From Taeniopygia guttata (lineage: Eukaryota; Chordata; Aves; Passeriformes; Estrildidae), in NCBI RefSeq assembly GCF_048771995.1, contig NC_133027.1:60635501-60699500 (forward strand): a stretch of 64,000 nucleotides of DNA, in the 5' to 3' direction. Below, one piece after another: positions 37,074 to 49,712 of this stretch; the first letter of the stretch is position 1; every line of letters begins with the position of its first letter. The notes beneath the pieces were generated by a model. The model had not been told where the DNA came from. It ran no database searches and saw nothing but the letters and a program-made list of their open reading frames with translations. The translations under genes were made by a program, and so were the position numbers.

Positions 37074-39655
37074 ATGGATCCTTTCCAAAATGGCAATAAA
37101 GTGCAAGATAAATCTATCCATATCAAAATAAGGGATTCTGCAGGTTAGAGTTCTTAAGTGATAATCTGACCACCTTTGCTGTCTTGTAGTCCTCCTCAGA
37201 CATCAGTAAGGAAAAATGCATCAAGATTGCTATTGATGAAAAGGAGAGGCTGCAGCACCAGTTAGCTGGCATATTAAGAATAATTTTAAATAATGAAAAG
37301 TTTTTCAAAAGTGAAATTTGTTTATTTATACTGATTTTTGCCCTGTTTGGGTCCCCAGTTCTTAGGACATTGCCTGGATGGATGAGGATGAGGAAGAGGG
37401 ACCAGTTCATCCTAAGAGTCTCTTTATTCTTCTCTTGAGAAACTTCCCACATAATCTTTGTTATTGGGGGAAAAAAAGGCAGGCGACCAGAACCTTACAA
37501 AGATGACAAAAACCTGCTTGTCATTTATTTGTGCAGTTGATGTGCTTTAGCTACCATCCTTTGGACTTCTTGATGACTTTGCCTCCCTGCATAGTCCAAC
37601 GCTTCCACAGGGACTGCAGGCAGAGGTACACAGAGAGGGCACGGATTTTGTACTGGTTGCCTAATAATATCACAATTGTAGGAACAAAATTTGTCCCAGA
37701 CTAATCTGAAGAAAATTCATAGCTGGAAGTGAAATCCTGGATCTGCAGGAAGTGATCTTATGCCAACTTTGGTCTAGTAGGGATTTCACCTTCAGGAGAA
37801 AATGAAAAAAAAAGTGCTTTCTGAAGGGAGTAAGCATCAGTTAAGCCTTAAACAGTACAGGATCTGGGATAAAGATGTGTTAAAAGTTAAGCTTGAGTTT
37901 AAAATGCTTTTTTAATATTTTTTGCATGTAGAAACCTGGGTGCTCCAGTCGTGTACTCTGGCTGCAGCATTTTGCAGTGTGTGCACCACCCTAACATGTT
38001 TCTCCAGGCTGGGAGGACTATTGCATGTTGTGTCGTTCTTCATTTCATGACACTGTTGATGCAAACCAGGACAGGAAGCTGTCTGGGATAACGATACATC
38101 ACTTATTTCTGTTTACTTTTTTTACCTTTCCTCCTTGCTCACTGGAAGTTAGAAAGCATTAAAGCAAAAGAAGTAAGAGCATAGAATTGGATAAATGCTT
38201 CCCTTTTGCAAGAAACTGTATATGTTTCATTTAGTCTTTTGTATAATATAACTCTTAAAACCAAAAAATAATAAAAAGATAAAAGTAGTGTTAAAAATTG
38301 TTTTATAGGTAGTTTCCCTTTTGACCTTGCTGCCTGACTGTGCTTACAGGGGAAGCTGATCAAGAGATCTCAAGAGTTGCAGCTTCCTGGGATTGTCTGT
38401 CAGAGGAATGAAGAGCAAAAGAATAACTTTCCATCATGAAGTATGTGCTACTATATTTTCAAGTGTCCTTAAAAGACTTTTCTTTGGACATAATCGAGTG
38501 GATTCAAGGTCCCAAGAGGTCAGACCAACAAACAGATATCAGTCCTTAAGCTGTCTGTGTTTTTTAAATGAAAGTCAGCAGTTGATCTCGGTAACATTTC
38601 CTGTGTTAAATACTGGCATGCCTTTTGGTACTGGTTTGCTATTTGGGTTATTTACATAAGGAAGTAGAGTGACCTTTAGAATTAAGTATTTCTTTTAAGA
38701 AGAATTGTTCCTTTATGGTGAATATATAAAATCCTCCCTTCAGCAAGCAGCTGGAATCCAGCAGCAGGAGGCAGTAGGATTGATCTACTTTTTCTTAACA
38801 TGTCAGTCCACTTTTTTCAAATATGACTTTACTGAGACAGCACTGCCTTGATTTATCTCAGGGCCAAGATAAAGGCATTTCCCTCAATGACCTTGAATTT
38901 CTTCAGACTCCTGCATCTGCTGTTTCAGGCTTGATGTGCTTGTCTTCCCAGCAAAAGCAGAGTGCAGCCACTGACTGGCTTTGCTAAATAGTCTTTGCAG
39001 TCCTGGCAGCTCAAATGTTTTGCTCCAAGAGCTGCACATGGATGGAGAGCAATTATGTTCAGCAATTTTCAACAATATTTTTATTTCCTTAATTTTGGCA
39101 GGTTCGTTGTCATGTAAAAGCTCATGTACGTGATTCACTGGAAGTGAAATCGGTTCCTAGGGTATCAAGATGGAGCCCTTGAATGTTCTTTTCTCTGCTG
39201 CTGTGGTATCTCATCTGTGTTTGAGTAGTTAGCTGCATTTGAAGATATTTGTTTTCAACTAGAAAGTTAATTTGCAAGTAGTAGTGCCACGAATTAATCA
39301 CTTCCCTTGCTGTATGAATGGACATAAAGAGACTATACCCTTCCCTTAGGGGTTATGTGCAATCTTCCCTTCTCTTTTCAAAATTGTGTTTATTCTGCTC
39401 TGGAAAAAATGACAACAATAAAAATTAGTCTGCTTTTCAGGTGGACATAAAATACCTCGGAGTTAAGTGGCATTGCATATAACTGCCCCTGTGAGAGGAA
39501 CAGCTGTGGAAAAAGAGGGGTTTGGGGTTTCCTCCTCATGCCTTGCCTGTGCAAGGAGGTCCTTGTCTGAGTGCAGCCATTGTATGAACATGAAGCAGTA
39601 AATGGCATTTTGTCTGATTCTTATTATGCATTCTCATTACCTTCATGTGTGGCCT

Positions 39656-39678
39656 GGGAGGGAAGTGGGAAGGGAGGG
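39656..39678 (+). other. Canonical G-quadruplex motif
   Basis: Five runs of GGG are separated by loops of 1, 4, 2 and 1 bases (GGG at 39656, 39660, 39667, 39672 and 39676). This fits the standard G3N1-7 pattern with one spare tract. Formation in vivo is not shown by sequence. Confidence 0.75.
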
Positions 39679-40763
39679 CAGAACAAACCAACCCACTTCC
39701 CTCCCTGGTGGTAAACCAGAGTTTTAAATGTGAACTGATTTTGGGTAGGAGAAAAACAGACTAGCATCTGGTGTGTCTGACTGCAGGCTTTTGCCATGCT
39801 CAAATCCTGTATGTTTGTGGAAACTGGGCTTCCTCAGCATGGGAGGAGGGTTTAGACTGACTTCTGCTGCCATCCTAAGAGTCACCTATGTATGGTAGCT
39901 GTGAGTGTGTTAGACTCATTTTGTACTGGGTACAAGTTCTTTTTTGTATATGTTTACATGTGGTGTTTTCATGGCTTCCTAATTTCAGTGTCAAGTTTTA
40001 TTTTGTTTTTTGAGATTTGAGTTATATATAAAATGGATAAACAATGTATTTACTCTCTTTCATTGTCCAGAATGTCTTAAATATGGTGGCTACAAGAGAG
40101 AATGAAGAAAGTTTATCAACATATGCAGTTATTTAATGGAACTAACAGAAATTAATTCAAGAGCCTCATGGAAGTGTGACCTGACTGCCCTCCTCCCAAG
40201 CCTGTTCCATGCCACCCAGTCAGGCTGCTGCCAGTGGAGAGAGAAGCTAGAAATCAGCAGAGCCCTAGTGCTGCAGGACCACTATCCATAGACACTGAGG
40301 ATGTCCTAGCCTCCAGCCCCTTATGAAAAGTCTAAGTGATAAGTGTGGAGACAGCTCATGATACCTGGAAACTATGTGATGTTGGTCAAAAAAGGAATTT
40401 ATTATGGGAGAAAAGGAGCAAGTAGGACAGTGATGAGTATCTGGGGACAGGCTGAATAAAAAATGTTAAAAATTGCCAGGTGGAAAACGTTTTTTAAGTA
40501 AATAAAAAGGAGGCACATGTATCTTAGTTTTTGGGGTTTTCATAACATAATCTTCGAAAAATCAATTGTCTTAAGTGCTCTAGACACCCCTGACCCCACA
40601 CTATTACAGATGTTTGGTGAAAACTTTGTGAACATGGAACAGCCTGTGAATTTTGTCCAGGTCTTGACAACAATTTTATGGAGTGATTAATGACCTGTGT
40701 TAATGTAGTTGAAGGTTTCCTCTTTTGTCTGTTGGTGTTTTAAGTAAAACAGATATAGCTTTT

Positions 40764-40839
40764 CCAAAAAACAAAACCAAACCAAAAACCAACAAGCAAA
40801 CCACAAAAAACCCCACCAAAAGACAAACCCCAAAACCAA
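40764..40839. repeat. A/C-rich low-complexity tract
   Basis: About 76 bases consist almost only of A and C, made of CAAAA, CCAAA and ACCCC words in no strict period. On the other strand it is a T/G-rich tract. Confidence 0.8.
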
Positions 40840-42920
40840 GGGATGAATTCTTTTAAGGGACTACTTCAGAAGATAAAGTAAAATGGAAAAGTTTTCTCCC
40901 AAAAGCTGGAGGGGGAGGAAAATTTAAGTTATATGATCTGTAGGGTAATGTCCTGTGGCCCTTAAGAACTGCTTATCTTGAGTGCTTAAAGCAAGGAAAA
41001 GCAGAGTAGATGTCTCCCAGTGAACCAGCAGAGGAAGGAGTTACTAGTTATTTTAACTCTTGGTTAGGCAAATAGGATTAGCTATGGGAGATTAAAATGA
41101 TCAGATCTGAATTTTGCTTTAATATAAGCAGGACCATATGTCTTTGGGAAACCCCATCTGGTTTCAGGCAGTCTTAGTGAAAAAATGAGACAATTTCAAT
41201 ACTTTTTGTCATTTGTTGTGGGGGTTTTTTTGGGATTAGTGGGGGGTTGCCACAGTTTCAATTTGTTCTGTTCATGAAGTTCCTGCTGGATGAATCCTCT
41301 GTAAGTGAAATGTTTTGTTTTCCCACTTGTCAGCTTACACTGTGTTTTCTAAAGGCACAGAGAGAGCTTGAAAATTGAATGCTCTAGCAAAGGGAAAAGT
41401 CCATCACTTCACATAGCCTTCATTGTCTTCAGAAAAATCTGCTGTGGCTGTTTTTTGGAAGGAAATGGGGAACAATGGTAATAGTGAATAAAGTAACTAA
41501 TTCATGAACATCTTCAATGTGTTCTTGAAATGCAGGTTTTGCAGTTCCCCTGTGTTCCAGGGTGATCAGTCATCATCATAAAGAGAAAGCAGAGAAACAG
41601 ATGAAACTATATGTAGCAGGTGAATTAAACTCAGCAGAACAGCTTGGTTTTCCTTTTCCCCCAACATTTCCTTCTTTTCTGCAGAATAATTGCATTGGTT
41701 TCTTCGAAGTTACTCCTGATGTGGGGATAACAGTCTGGCATTGTTGTGGTTTTATTTGTCCTGCAGCTGGGCTTGTAGCTGCTACCAGACAATTTGTTTT
41801 AAAATAGTATAGAAGTTAGTTGCTGGTTTGGGGGTTTTCTGGGGGGGTTTTATTTTGGTTTGGTTTATTTTTCCTTTTAAAGAATAACCAAATATTGATT
41901 TATAAGGAAAATCATATGGTTTAGAGTCAGCCAAATATGAATTCATAAGGTCTTGCAATTAGTTTTTCTGAGAAGGGGTTCATCTTTTCACTGTCTTAGC
42001 CATCCCCAGCTCTACTATGGACCTGGAGCTTGCAGGATAAAGCTGCTGTTTCATCTGCCACCTCATTTGGATCCTGAATGGCTACATCACCTCATAGAGT
42101 ACAAAATAGCAATATAAAACAGAAAAAACAATATTGAGAGAGACCTGTATTATAAGAGAAAGTGAAAGAACCTGATGATTCCAGTCCCTGGGGAGGGGAG
42201 AGGAAAAAGCAGTACAATGGCTGAGCAGCACAAGCCAAGTACAGGAAGAAAATTGCTGTTTATGGGCTTCCTAAGAGTACCTACATTAAGCTTGGTGTAG
42301 TATGAGGAATGCAATAATACAGAAAGAAAGGGAAAATGACTAGTTCTAAATATAAATCTGTGCATAGCCAAAGAGCCACACAGTGCTTTTCTCCATGGAA
42401 ATTGCATTTCCTGGGTAGTAAATGTTACTTGTGAAGTCATAAGAAATTCTGTTTCCCAGAGTAACAGTACCATACATGTTTCTTAGTCTATGTTGTACAC
42501 TTGCCAGAAATGCCAACCTCTGAGTAAGTGCTCTGAACTCAGGTGTTTAATTAAAACAACTTCCATTATTTTGGAAAGACTGCACTCCCTGCTGATTGTA
42601 CTTGAGAGAAACTTTATTATAACTGTTTATTTCCTCTGTCAATAGGAATGAATGACAGAGGCATGGCCAAATCTGCTGTTTGCTCTCCATTCTTGAACAA
42701 AAAGTGACAGAAGCAGGGAACATCCTTCAAGATCCTTCTGTCTTGTGCATTTGTTTATGTTGTTACAAAGCAGAGGAAAAGTGCTACATGTTGCAATAGG
42801 TCAAATTTGATACTCAGCCTGTGCTTGCATAATTAGAGAGTTTTCAGTAGGGACTGCTTGAAAGGGAGATGTATTTCCATCACAGGAACAAAGTTTGATT
42901 TGTAATTCTATCCTTAGGAA

Positions 42921-42932
42921 ATGCATATGCAT
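42921..42932. promoter_or_regulatory. MORE-type POU homodimer palindrome
   Basis: The perfect palindrome ATGCATATGCAT matches the MORE element, which is bound by homodimers of POU factors of the Oct-1/Oct-6/Oct-4 class. The match is exact. Occupancy and function here are unknown, and one 12-base palindrome can arise by chance. Confidence 0.4.
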
Positions 42933-43445
42933 CCATTTGTGTTTGTTTGTAATTCCTTGTATTTCAGACCCAAGGAGAAAAAGACATTTTGTCTGTTCCT
43001 GCCAAAGGATGTAAATAAACCAGCTTCTTTCTTTCACCATCTATAATGGCCATCACAGAAACCTGTAGGAAGCAGGCATGATAAAGGGCACCAAATGGGT
43101 GAGCCAATGAGCTACATTTACTAGCTTTGGTTTTTAGTGATGCCAGGCTTTTCTCCATGCCACAGCAGAGGGGCTCTGGCCCTGCGGAGAGCTCATCAGC
43201 TCAGTTCTAGGCCAGAAAGTTCTAGTCAGGCTCCTGCTGTGGTGCGGGTCAGCACCTCCATTTTCCCATCAGCCTCTGGCTAGCAAATGGTGGTAGGCAT
43301 TTCGCTTAAGGGCTTCTCAGCCTCTGCTACCAGAAAGCGTGAAGATTAATTTCTGGTTCCCCTCCTTCTCTTGCATGTTTGTGTAAGTAGTTCTGAACCT
43401 CACCTTTTTTTGCACTAGCAGTTTTCTTAAGCAGTGGTAGCAACA

Positions 43446-43493
43446 GAAAAACCACAAAAAACAAAACAAAACAAAAAAAACCTGACAAAAAAA
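43446..43493. repeat. A-rich (CAAAA)n-like tract
   Basis: An A-rich tract with CAAAA units lies about 40 bases upstream of the CR1 fragment that starts near 43530. It may be simple sequence or the decayed tail of an older insertion. Confidence 0.7.
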
Positions 43494-43529
43494 CTCTCAA
43501 AACACCAGACAAGCTGTTCTTGTTTTCTG

Positions 43530-43885
43530 TCTCTGAACTCTGGTGAGGCCACATCTGAGATACTGTTTACATTTGGGCTCCCCAGTACAAAAGAGGAATA
43601 AAGGAACTGGGAAGAGTCTGATGAAGGGCCATAAGGATGAAGGACTGAAATACCTCTTGGAGGAGGAGGGGCTGAGAACTGGCATTGTTCAGTCTGGAGA
43701 AGAGAAGGCTCAGGGGGATTTCACCAATATGTAGAAATATCTGAGGGGAGGGTACAAAGAAGATGCAGTCAGGCTTTTTTCGCATCAGGACCAGAGGCAA
43801 TGGGCACAGCCTGAAGCCACGGGAGGTTCTCTCTGAAGATTAGGAAACATTTTTTTACAGTGAGGCATGACCATTGGTTAATTGG
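43530..43885 (+). mobile_element. CR1 LINE fragment lacking its 3' tail (plus strand)
   Basis: Plus-strand similarity to CR1 is seen through landmarks such as GGGCTCCCCAGTACAA, GAAGGGCCATAAGGATGA, TTCAGTCTGGAGAAGAGAAG and the TTTTTTACAGTGAGG segment. The element begins within the last several hundred bases of the family and fades at about 43868-43890, before the region that normally ends in ATTCTATG repeats. CR1 copies usually keep the 3' end and lose the 5' end, so this copy probably lost its end to a later deletion or rearrangement. It has no coding capacity. Confidence 0.9.
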
Positions 43886-46800
43886 CCATTCTCATTTCCT
43901 AGTAATGGAATTACTCATAGTTAAAATTGTTTATTTGTGTATCCTGACAAAGTAACAAGGATCAAACTCAAAAATATTTACAGTCTCTGCAAGGGTCACT
44001 ACTGTGTTTTCACCTTTGTTCATGTTGAGCTATTAGCTTGCTGCAGCAGCTACAAACTTTATAACTGGGGCTAGGCATATTAAAAGCACTGTACTGTTGT
44101 CACACTATTGTAGTGTTGCTCAGTTCTTCAGATTCTGGTGGGCCAAACAAGTGTCTCCACTAGAAAGGGCTTGGTGTCTGTCAGGGGCATTGAGCCACGA
44201 CAGTTCTTCTTAACATTGCAAATACAGACCACCACATGGAAAATGAGGTGCTCTGCATTTTTTTTTCTCTGTGTATGTGTTCATTTATCAAATTCAGAGT
44301 TGTCAGTTATAGAAGTTTGTTGTAGAAAAGTGAAAAATGTTAAGTTACCAAAGCGTGTTGCAGAATTTTATATGGACTTACCCCTCTCCACCAATTTCAC
44401 ATTTCAAGAAAATTATTGTATCAAACACATGATTTTAAAAATCTTTTTACTATATCCACTTAATAAAAACAGTGATTTGACCAGATTAAAATATTATGCT
44501 GGAAGCACTTTGAAAATGCAGAGCTGAAGTACAAGCCAGACTGTGGATTTGATTTATTCCAGACACAATTAAGTAAAACCTTGAGACCCAGACATTCCTT
44601 GTTTTTGAACATTGTTCAAAATCTAGGTCCAGATATGAATCTTGCATTGGAGGGTTGACCAGTTTATATATATCTTTGGGGGGTGTTAAACAGGATTTGA
44701 TTGGACCTGGAAGGTAATGACTGCTTAAAATTTTTGATGAATAGAGAAGAGTTACGGATTTCCTGAGGGTGGTCTTGAGGTCATCTTGAATTTCACAAAT
44801 ACTTCCTGCAAGAAGAGGTGGCAGACTGACCCATATGTACTACAAAGCTAATGCCAGTATTGATAAACTCAGTACATTAGTGAATGTGTTCAGTGAACAG
44901 ACTATTCTTTTTCTGTATTTAACACAGTTAAACAAGGTGAAAGTTTGCTTAATGTAATATTTTCTTGATGTGATTTTTAAAATTTACTTTATTCTTCTGC
45001 AAATTTGAGATAGTAAAGATGCAATAATCTGAATTTAAGATGAGGGATATGTTTCAATATGTTGCCTCAGTGTACCTTAGCAACCTGCCATAAGGTCAAG
45101 AATAAAATGCTTGGAGTAAGGCATATTTTAAGGACAATTCTGAAAGGAAAAGCAAGGACTTCTTCCTTTAGGTACTTTCACTGCTTTTTCCCTGATCCAA
45201 AGCCCAGATAAGTCTTTCTGTTATATATGGTTGACTTGGGTTGGGCTCTATCTTAACAATGCCATTATGTCAGCAATAATATTTCAGGAAGCTGAAAAGG
45301 CAGCTTGATAAGGAGGGAGAAAGCAGTCAGGACTGAGAAACTGCTGCCACACAGTAGATTGCTCACACAGCACAAGTGTTGTTTCAAAAGTGTTGAGCAC
45401 TTTGGAAAAATAGCTCTGCTGCAGCACATTGCTCAGGAATACTGAAGTCAAAGAGCATCCAAACATTGCTTTGTGAGTTGCCTTTACTGCAATAGAGTTT
45501 ATGTTTCATTATATTTGGAAAAATGCTATAGAATTACCTTCTGGGCCTCATGGAAAAAGTGAAACAGGAATGTTAATTGTAACCCCCTTCTCAGATGCCA
45601 GGAAAGACTCCTTGAGGCTGCCATAACCTAACAAGATATCTTGTTGAGGTTGTTGAGGTCAAGAACATTTTTTTTTCTTCCCTGATCTTTCTACCTCAGG
45701 CAAGGAAAAAGGAACTTAAATTAGTTAGAGAAAATAGAAAACACAACATGTTGATGCTCCACTTGTTAATTCACATAGAACTGGGATACACACAGGGGAA
45801 ATGCTTGTGTCTTTCCAAGCATGGTTGCATGGAAAAGCCCCCTGCTCTGTGCCTGGAGATGGGTGGAAGTAGGGTGACCGTGCCTGGCTGACTCCGCTCT
45901 CGGGAATGCAAGAGGCACTGGGCTGGGACGAGGGTATGCAGAATTTTGCAATGACCCAGACATCATGAACTTCTGCACATTGGGGTATTAAGGATTACAT
46001 CCCTAAGTGGCTTAGCTTGGAAGGCAGTAAGTATGGGTAAAGAGGGCCTCAGAAACCCCTGGTCCCTGATTCTCTTTTGTCCCTGAGCTGGGAATTAAGT
46101 CCAGCTCTGCTGCCCACCATGCTCAGACTGGAAGCGGGCAAGGATGCCCAGCACACAGCAAGGGGAAGAGGAAATCCCTAGCCACATGACTTTGTGCAGA
46201 TGGTCTTGGGCTTCTCACATAATCCTCTGCTTTTGTTTCTTGGGAGAGACCCCACCTCTCCTTTGCCTGAGTGTAAGCTTGTGTAGGAGGCTCAGTGAGG
46301 GAATCTTGCTGATTTAATCATTCCTTACATGTTGTTTGCCTGTGTATGGGACAATTGAGCCTGTAACAATCAATCTTGCATGCTCTCAAATAGGAAAATG
46401 CTATGTATGATCTAAGCTACATGCTGAAATGTGGTTATTGGGAATGAATTTTATGGCTGAATAGGCCAGCATCATGTTGTCTCTCTGCCTTTTTGGGCTT
46501 TTAGTTATTTAATGACAATGTCATGCTTGCAGAAGATTTTATGTTTTTCCATTTAGCTCACTGACTTAATCTTCTGCTTCTGGAAATGCTTATATACAGA
46601 TAGCAAAGATTTCGTAAATAAACTGGTGGCTTGCTTTTTGATCACATTAATTGAAATGCTTATCTTTGTAGCATCTCTTTAAAGAATAAGAAAGGAATTT
46701 CCTGAACTCCTATTATATGCATTAAGGTAATTAATTTTTGCTGTTTCTTATTCATATTGTAATTGCTTAAGAACAGTAGTAATAATATTAATTTGGAAGT

Positions 46801-49449
46801 GTCTCCTTCCATTAGTCCTTCCATCAATTTGGCAATTCTCTATAGCTGTTGTATTCGGAATGGTAATCTTCCAAATATTTACATGTCGTCCCTTACAGCT
46901 TTTGAATGCATTTGTAAATCTCTTTCTTCTCACACATGGTCTGTGTTTTGGTAAAAGAGGTCTAATGTAGACATTCCTAATTACTGCACTAACATTCCAT
47001 ATGAAGTTTACGTGAGGAACTGTGTTCAGATCTTAGGTTTTGAAGAGATTCCAAATTTTGGAGCCTGTGAAGAAAATAAGACAGTCCTGTTGATTGTGAG
47101 ACTTGTATTTTTTCCTGTGTTGAGATGCTAGGATTAGGTGAGATAATTTGTGCAGCAGAGCATGTTTGATTACTTCTAAGTGACTGAGAAATAATCCATC
47201 ATAGGTAAAGCTGCTGTTACTAGTAGCATTCCACTTCATTTCTATGTATTTTAGATGTGGGAATATATTTGAAAGTTATAGCTTTTCAGCTATGAGCATC
47301 ACTTGTCTGTAACCTCTGTGCTGCTACTCTATTTTGTTTATACCTGTCATCTATCATATGGTAGATGAGAAGAAAAAAATCAATAAACAGCTATTTTGCC
47401 TCCCCCTAACTTCCCATCTGCTGCGATGCTTACTGTTGCTCACTTAGCATTCGGGCTTCAAACTGTGTGTTTCAATTTTCTCTTTAATATATTTTACTTC
47501 TCTGCTTAGTTTGGTGGGTGTAGTGCTTAGCAGCAACACACACCCTCTTTGTTCAGACTGAAGGCTTTGAACAGCATCGAGATGATGATAAACTGAGGTG
47601 CATATTATTGTGGGAGCTGGCACCCTCCATCTTTCGTTGTAGGATGGGGATAATAGAAGCCTCTTGCCTGCTTGACTCATGTGATCAAAATGGGACACAT
47701 TGTGATGTTCTCCTCAATTAGCATGATCAGTTCCTGGGGAGCAAAGGAACGCTGGCTGGGGTGGTTCGAATTTTCCTGTCTAATGAGTAGAAAGAGTCTT
47801 TTGAGAATTGCTAAATTATTCAGGCCATTAGGAACCTGTCAACTTAAACAATGCCCCCTCTGACCAGAAAAATGGTTGTGAGCAGTTGGACACCCTGGCA
47901 GATGTTGAACTTGTTCTCATTGTTCACTCTGCTTCAGGCAAATAGCTTTGCAAGATTTGTGCGTGGCTCTGTTGAGGCAGTGTGTGTGGGTGTAAGCAAC
48001 ACATGTTAGCCAGACTCCATCTAGCTTTTATACCCAAGTAATTCTTTTAGTTAATTTAATGATATTGTAATAAGCTGCTAATATTGCTATTTAGCAGTTT
48101 TAGTATGTTTCCCAGCTAGCTAGAATGAGAAACCACCATCAAGACTCAAAAAAAAAAAAAAGGTAAACAACGTCCCCTCCCCAAATTTTACTTCTTTAAT
48201 ATTCCTTCTGTCATGTTAGTTTCTTATTTTGCATTTTGAACTTCTTCTCTACAGACAGAATGATAGAGGTATTTTTAAGCAGAATTTGCTGTATACTCAT
48301 CTAACCCTAGGATCTCAAACTTCTGGGGAAACATTAATGTCTTGAAATATTCTGTAAAATCATATACATATTTAGGACTGCTTTAGATGAAAGTCATTGC
48401 GTAAGAATCTATTTTGTATGCCTCTTGATTTATGCTATTGAAGTAAACAGTGCTTTGACACAATTTTTTTAGAAACTGTGCCATATTTATATTTCTGTAA
48501 TATTTATTTATGTCTGCACATTTTTCTAACTTAATTGATGAACTTATGATCAGTATTCTAAAGAAAGGTTAGGTAATAATTATTTAATAGATTTGGTTAG
48601 AAAACAGCCCCTTCCTAACCCTGGCAACTGTTAGTGCTTCTGTCTTGAATACATGATAGCAAACAGTCACTTTTGCACAAGCAATTAGCTGGTCTGTTGG
48701 ATCAGTTAATGGAACAAGCAGTGGTAGGAATGCAATGTGAAATAACATGTGTGCTTCATAAATATTTGTGTTGTAAGATCTCCTAGTATATTCTTGTGAC
48801 AAATGACTCCACCTTCAAATATTTTTACATGTTTAATGGACAAGTTATTTTTTAAATGGCATGTATGAAGGCTTCAGTTCTTGTTTTGTAACACAGTGTA
48901 TTCCAAAAACCTTTGCAATCATATTTTTATGATATTTATACAAGCTTTAGATTTTGTTCCCAAATATTACCTGTCCTAAATTGAGAACATTTTACATATA
49001 TTTATTGCAGTTAAAGAACTTTTAATTATGGCTTGGAAGATACAAATACCTATTTAATTAAAACTATTTGGCTAACTCAAATTTATTCCTGTTCATTGGA
49101 TATTGAAAAAGTGTATTGTTGAAGTAGAGTGCTTGTCAAAAAACGATTCATCAGTTCTGCTCTAGTGATATTGGATGTAGTAAGTACTGTTTAGGACAGG
49201 TTCCCATCTTGGTCTTGTGTATCAGTGTTTCTCACTTTTTTTTTTTCCCAAAAATTCAGTTTTTACTGTTAGTTCTAAAGAAAAAAAGACTATTAAAAAG
49301 TGTGAGCCTTTGAGGTTGTGCAGAGCAAGCCTCTCTGTCGATGTGGGTACTGCTGCTTCTGAGAGAAACCTTTGTCTCAGGGGTTAACCCTTGTGAGGGC
49401 CTTGTTGGTCTCAGATGTTCCAATGAGAACCCTGTCAAAACAACCCTTC
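43886..49449. other. Non-coding unique sequence
   Basis: No gene or transposon was recognised. A 129-codon open frame at 44138-44527 starts at GTG and has no recognisable motif. The block contains a 9-base duplication (TTGTTGAGG twice) at about 45.64 kb, a GC-richer stretch at 45.83-46.27 kb, an A14 tract at 48148-48161 and a T11 tract at 49236-49246. The rest is AT-rich unique sequence. Confidence 0.65.
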
Positions 49450-49712
49450 ATTTTTATTACTGAGCATGACATTATATGGTGTAGGATTATGTGGGCTGTT
49501 GGGATCAGCCATCCTCTTGCCCACCCCAGCCTGCTCCTTGGTAAGATGGAGTGAGAAAAGGAGAAATCCTTGATGATGTGCAGCCACTGTTCAGCAACAG
49601 TGCAAACAGTCATGTGCTATCACCACTGTTTTGGTTGCAAATCCATAACAGAGCTCCATAGGGGCCACTATGAAGAAAATTAGCTCTATCCCAGCCTGTC
49701 CCAAGTGCAGGA
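49450..49712 (+). mobile_element. Endogenous retrovirus LTR fragment
   Basis: The sequence resembles a well-represented avian ERV long terminal repeat. Landmarks in order are ATTACTGAGCATGACATTAT, CCACCCCAGCCTGCTCCTTGG, a GTGAGAAAAGGAGAAATCCTTG segment, GCCACTGTTCAGCAACAGT and CTATGAAGAAAATTAGCTCT followed by ATCCCAGCC. No internal retroviral genes and no second LTR were seen, so it is a solo or partial LTR. Ends are approximate because terminal TG/CA and a target-site duplication could not be fixed. The assignment rests on remembered avian repeats, probably of ERVL type; the subfamily was not determined. The copy is diverged and inert. Confidence 0.78.

Larger units (their letters stand above)
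35066..43445. other. Non-coding unique sequence
   Basis: No gene or transposon was recognised. Notable small structures are nested palindromes at 37042-37073, a canonical G-quadruplex motif at 39656-39678, an A/C-rich tract at 40764-40839 and a perfect 12-base POU-dimer palindrome at 42921-42932. Open frames are short and anonymous. The stretch 43.14-43.33 kb is GC-richer but unassigned. Confidence 0.65.

Noticed and set aside
44138..44527. A 129-codon plus-strand frame
   Set aside because: It starts at GTG and shows no motif, splice context or codon bias of note.
47763..47771. GGTTCGAAT, resembling a tRNA T-loop
   Set aside because: No matching acceptor stem, D-arm or anticodon arm was found upstream.
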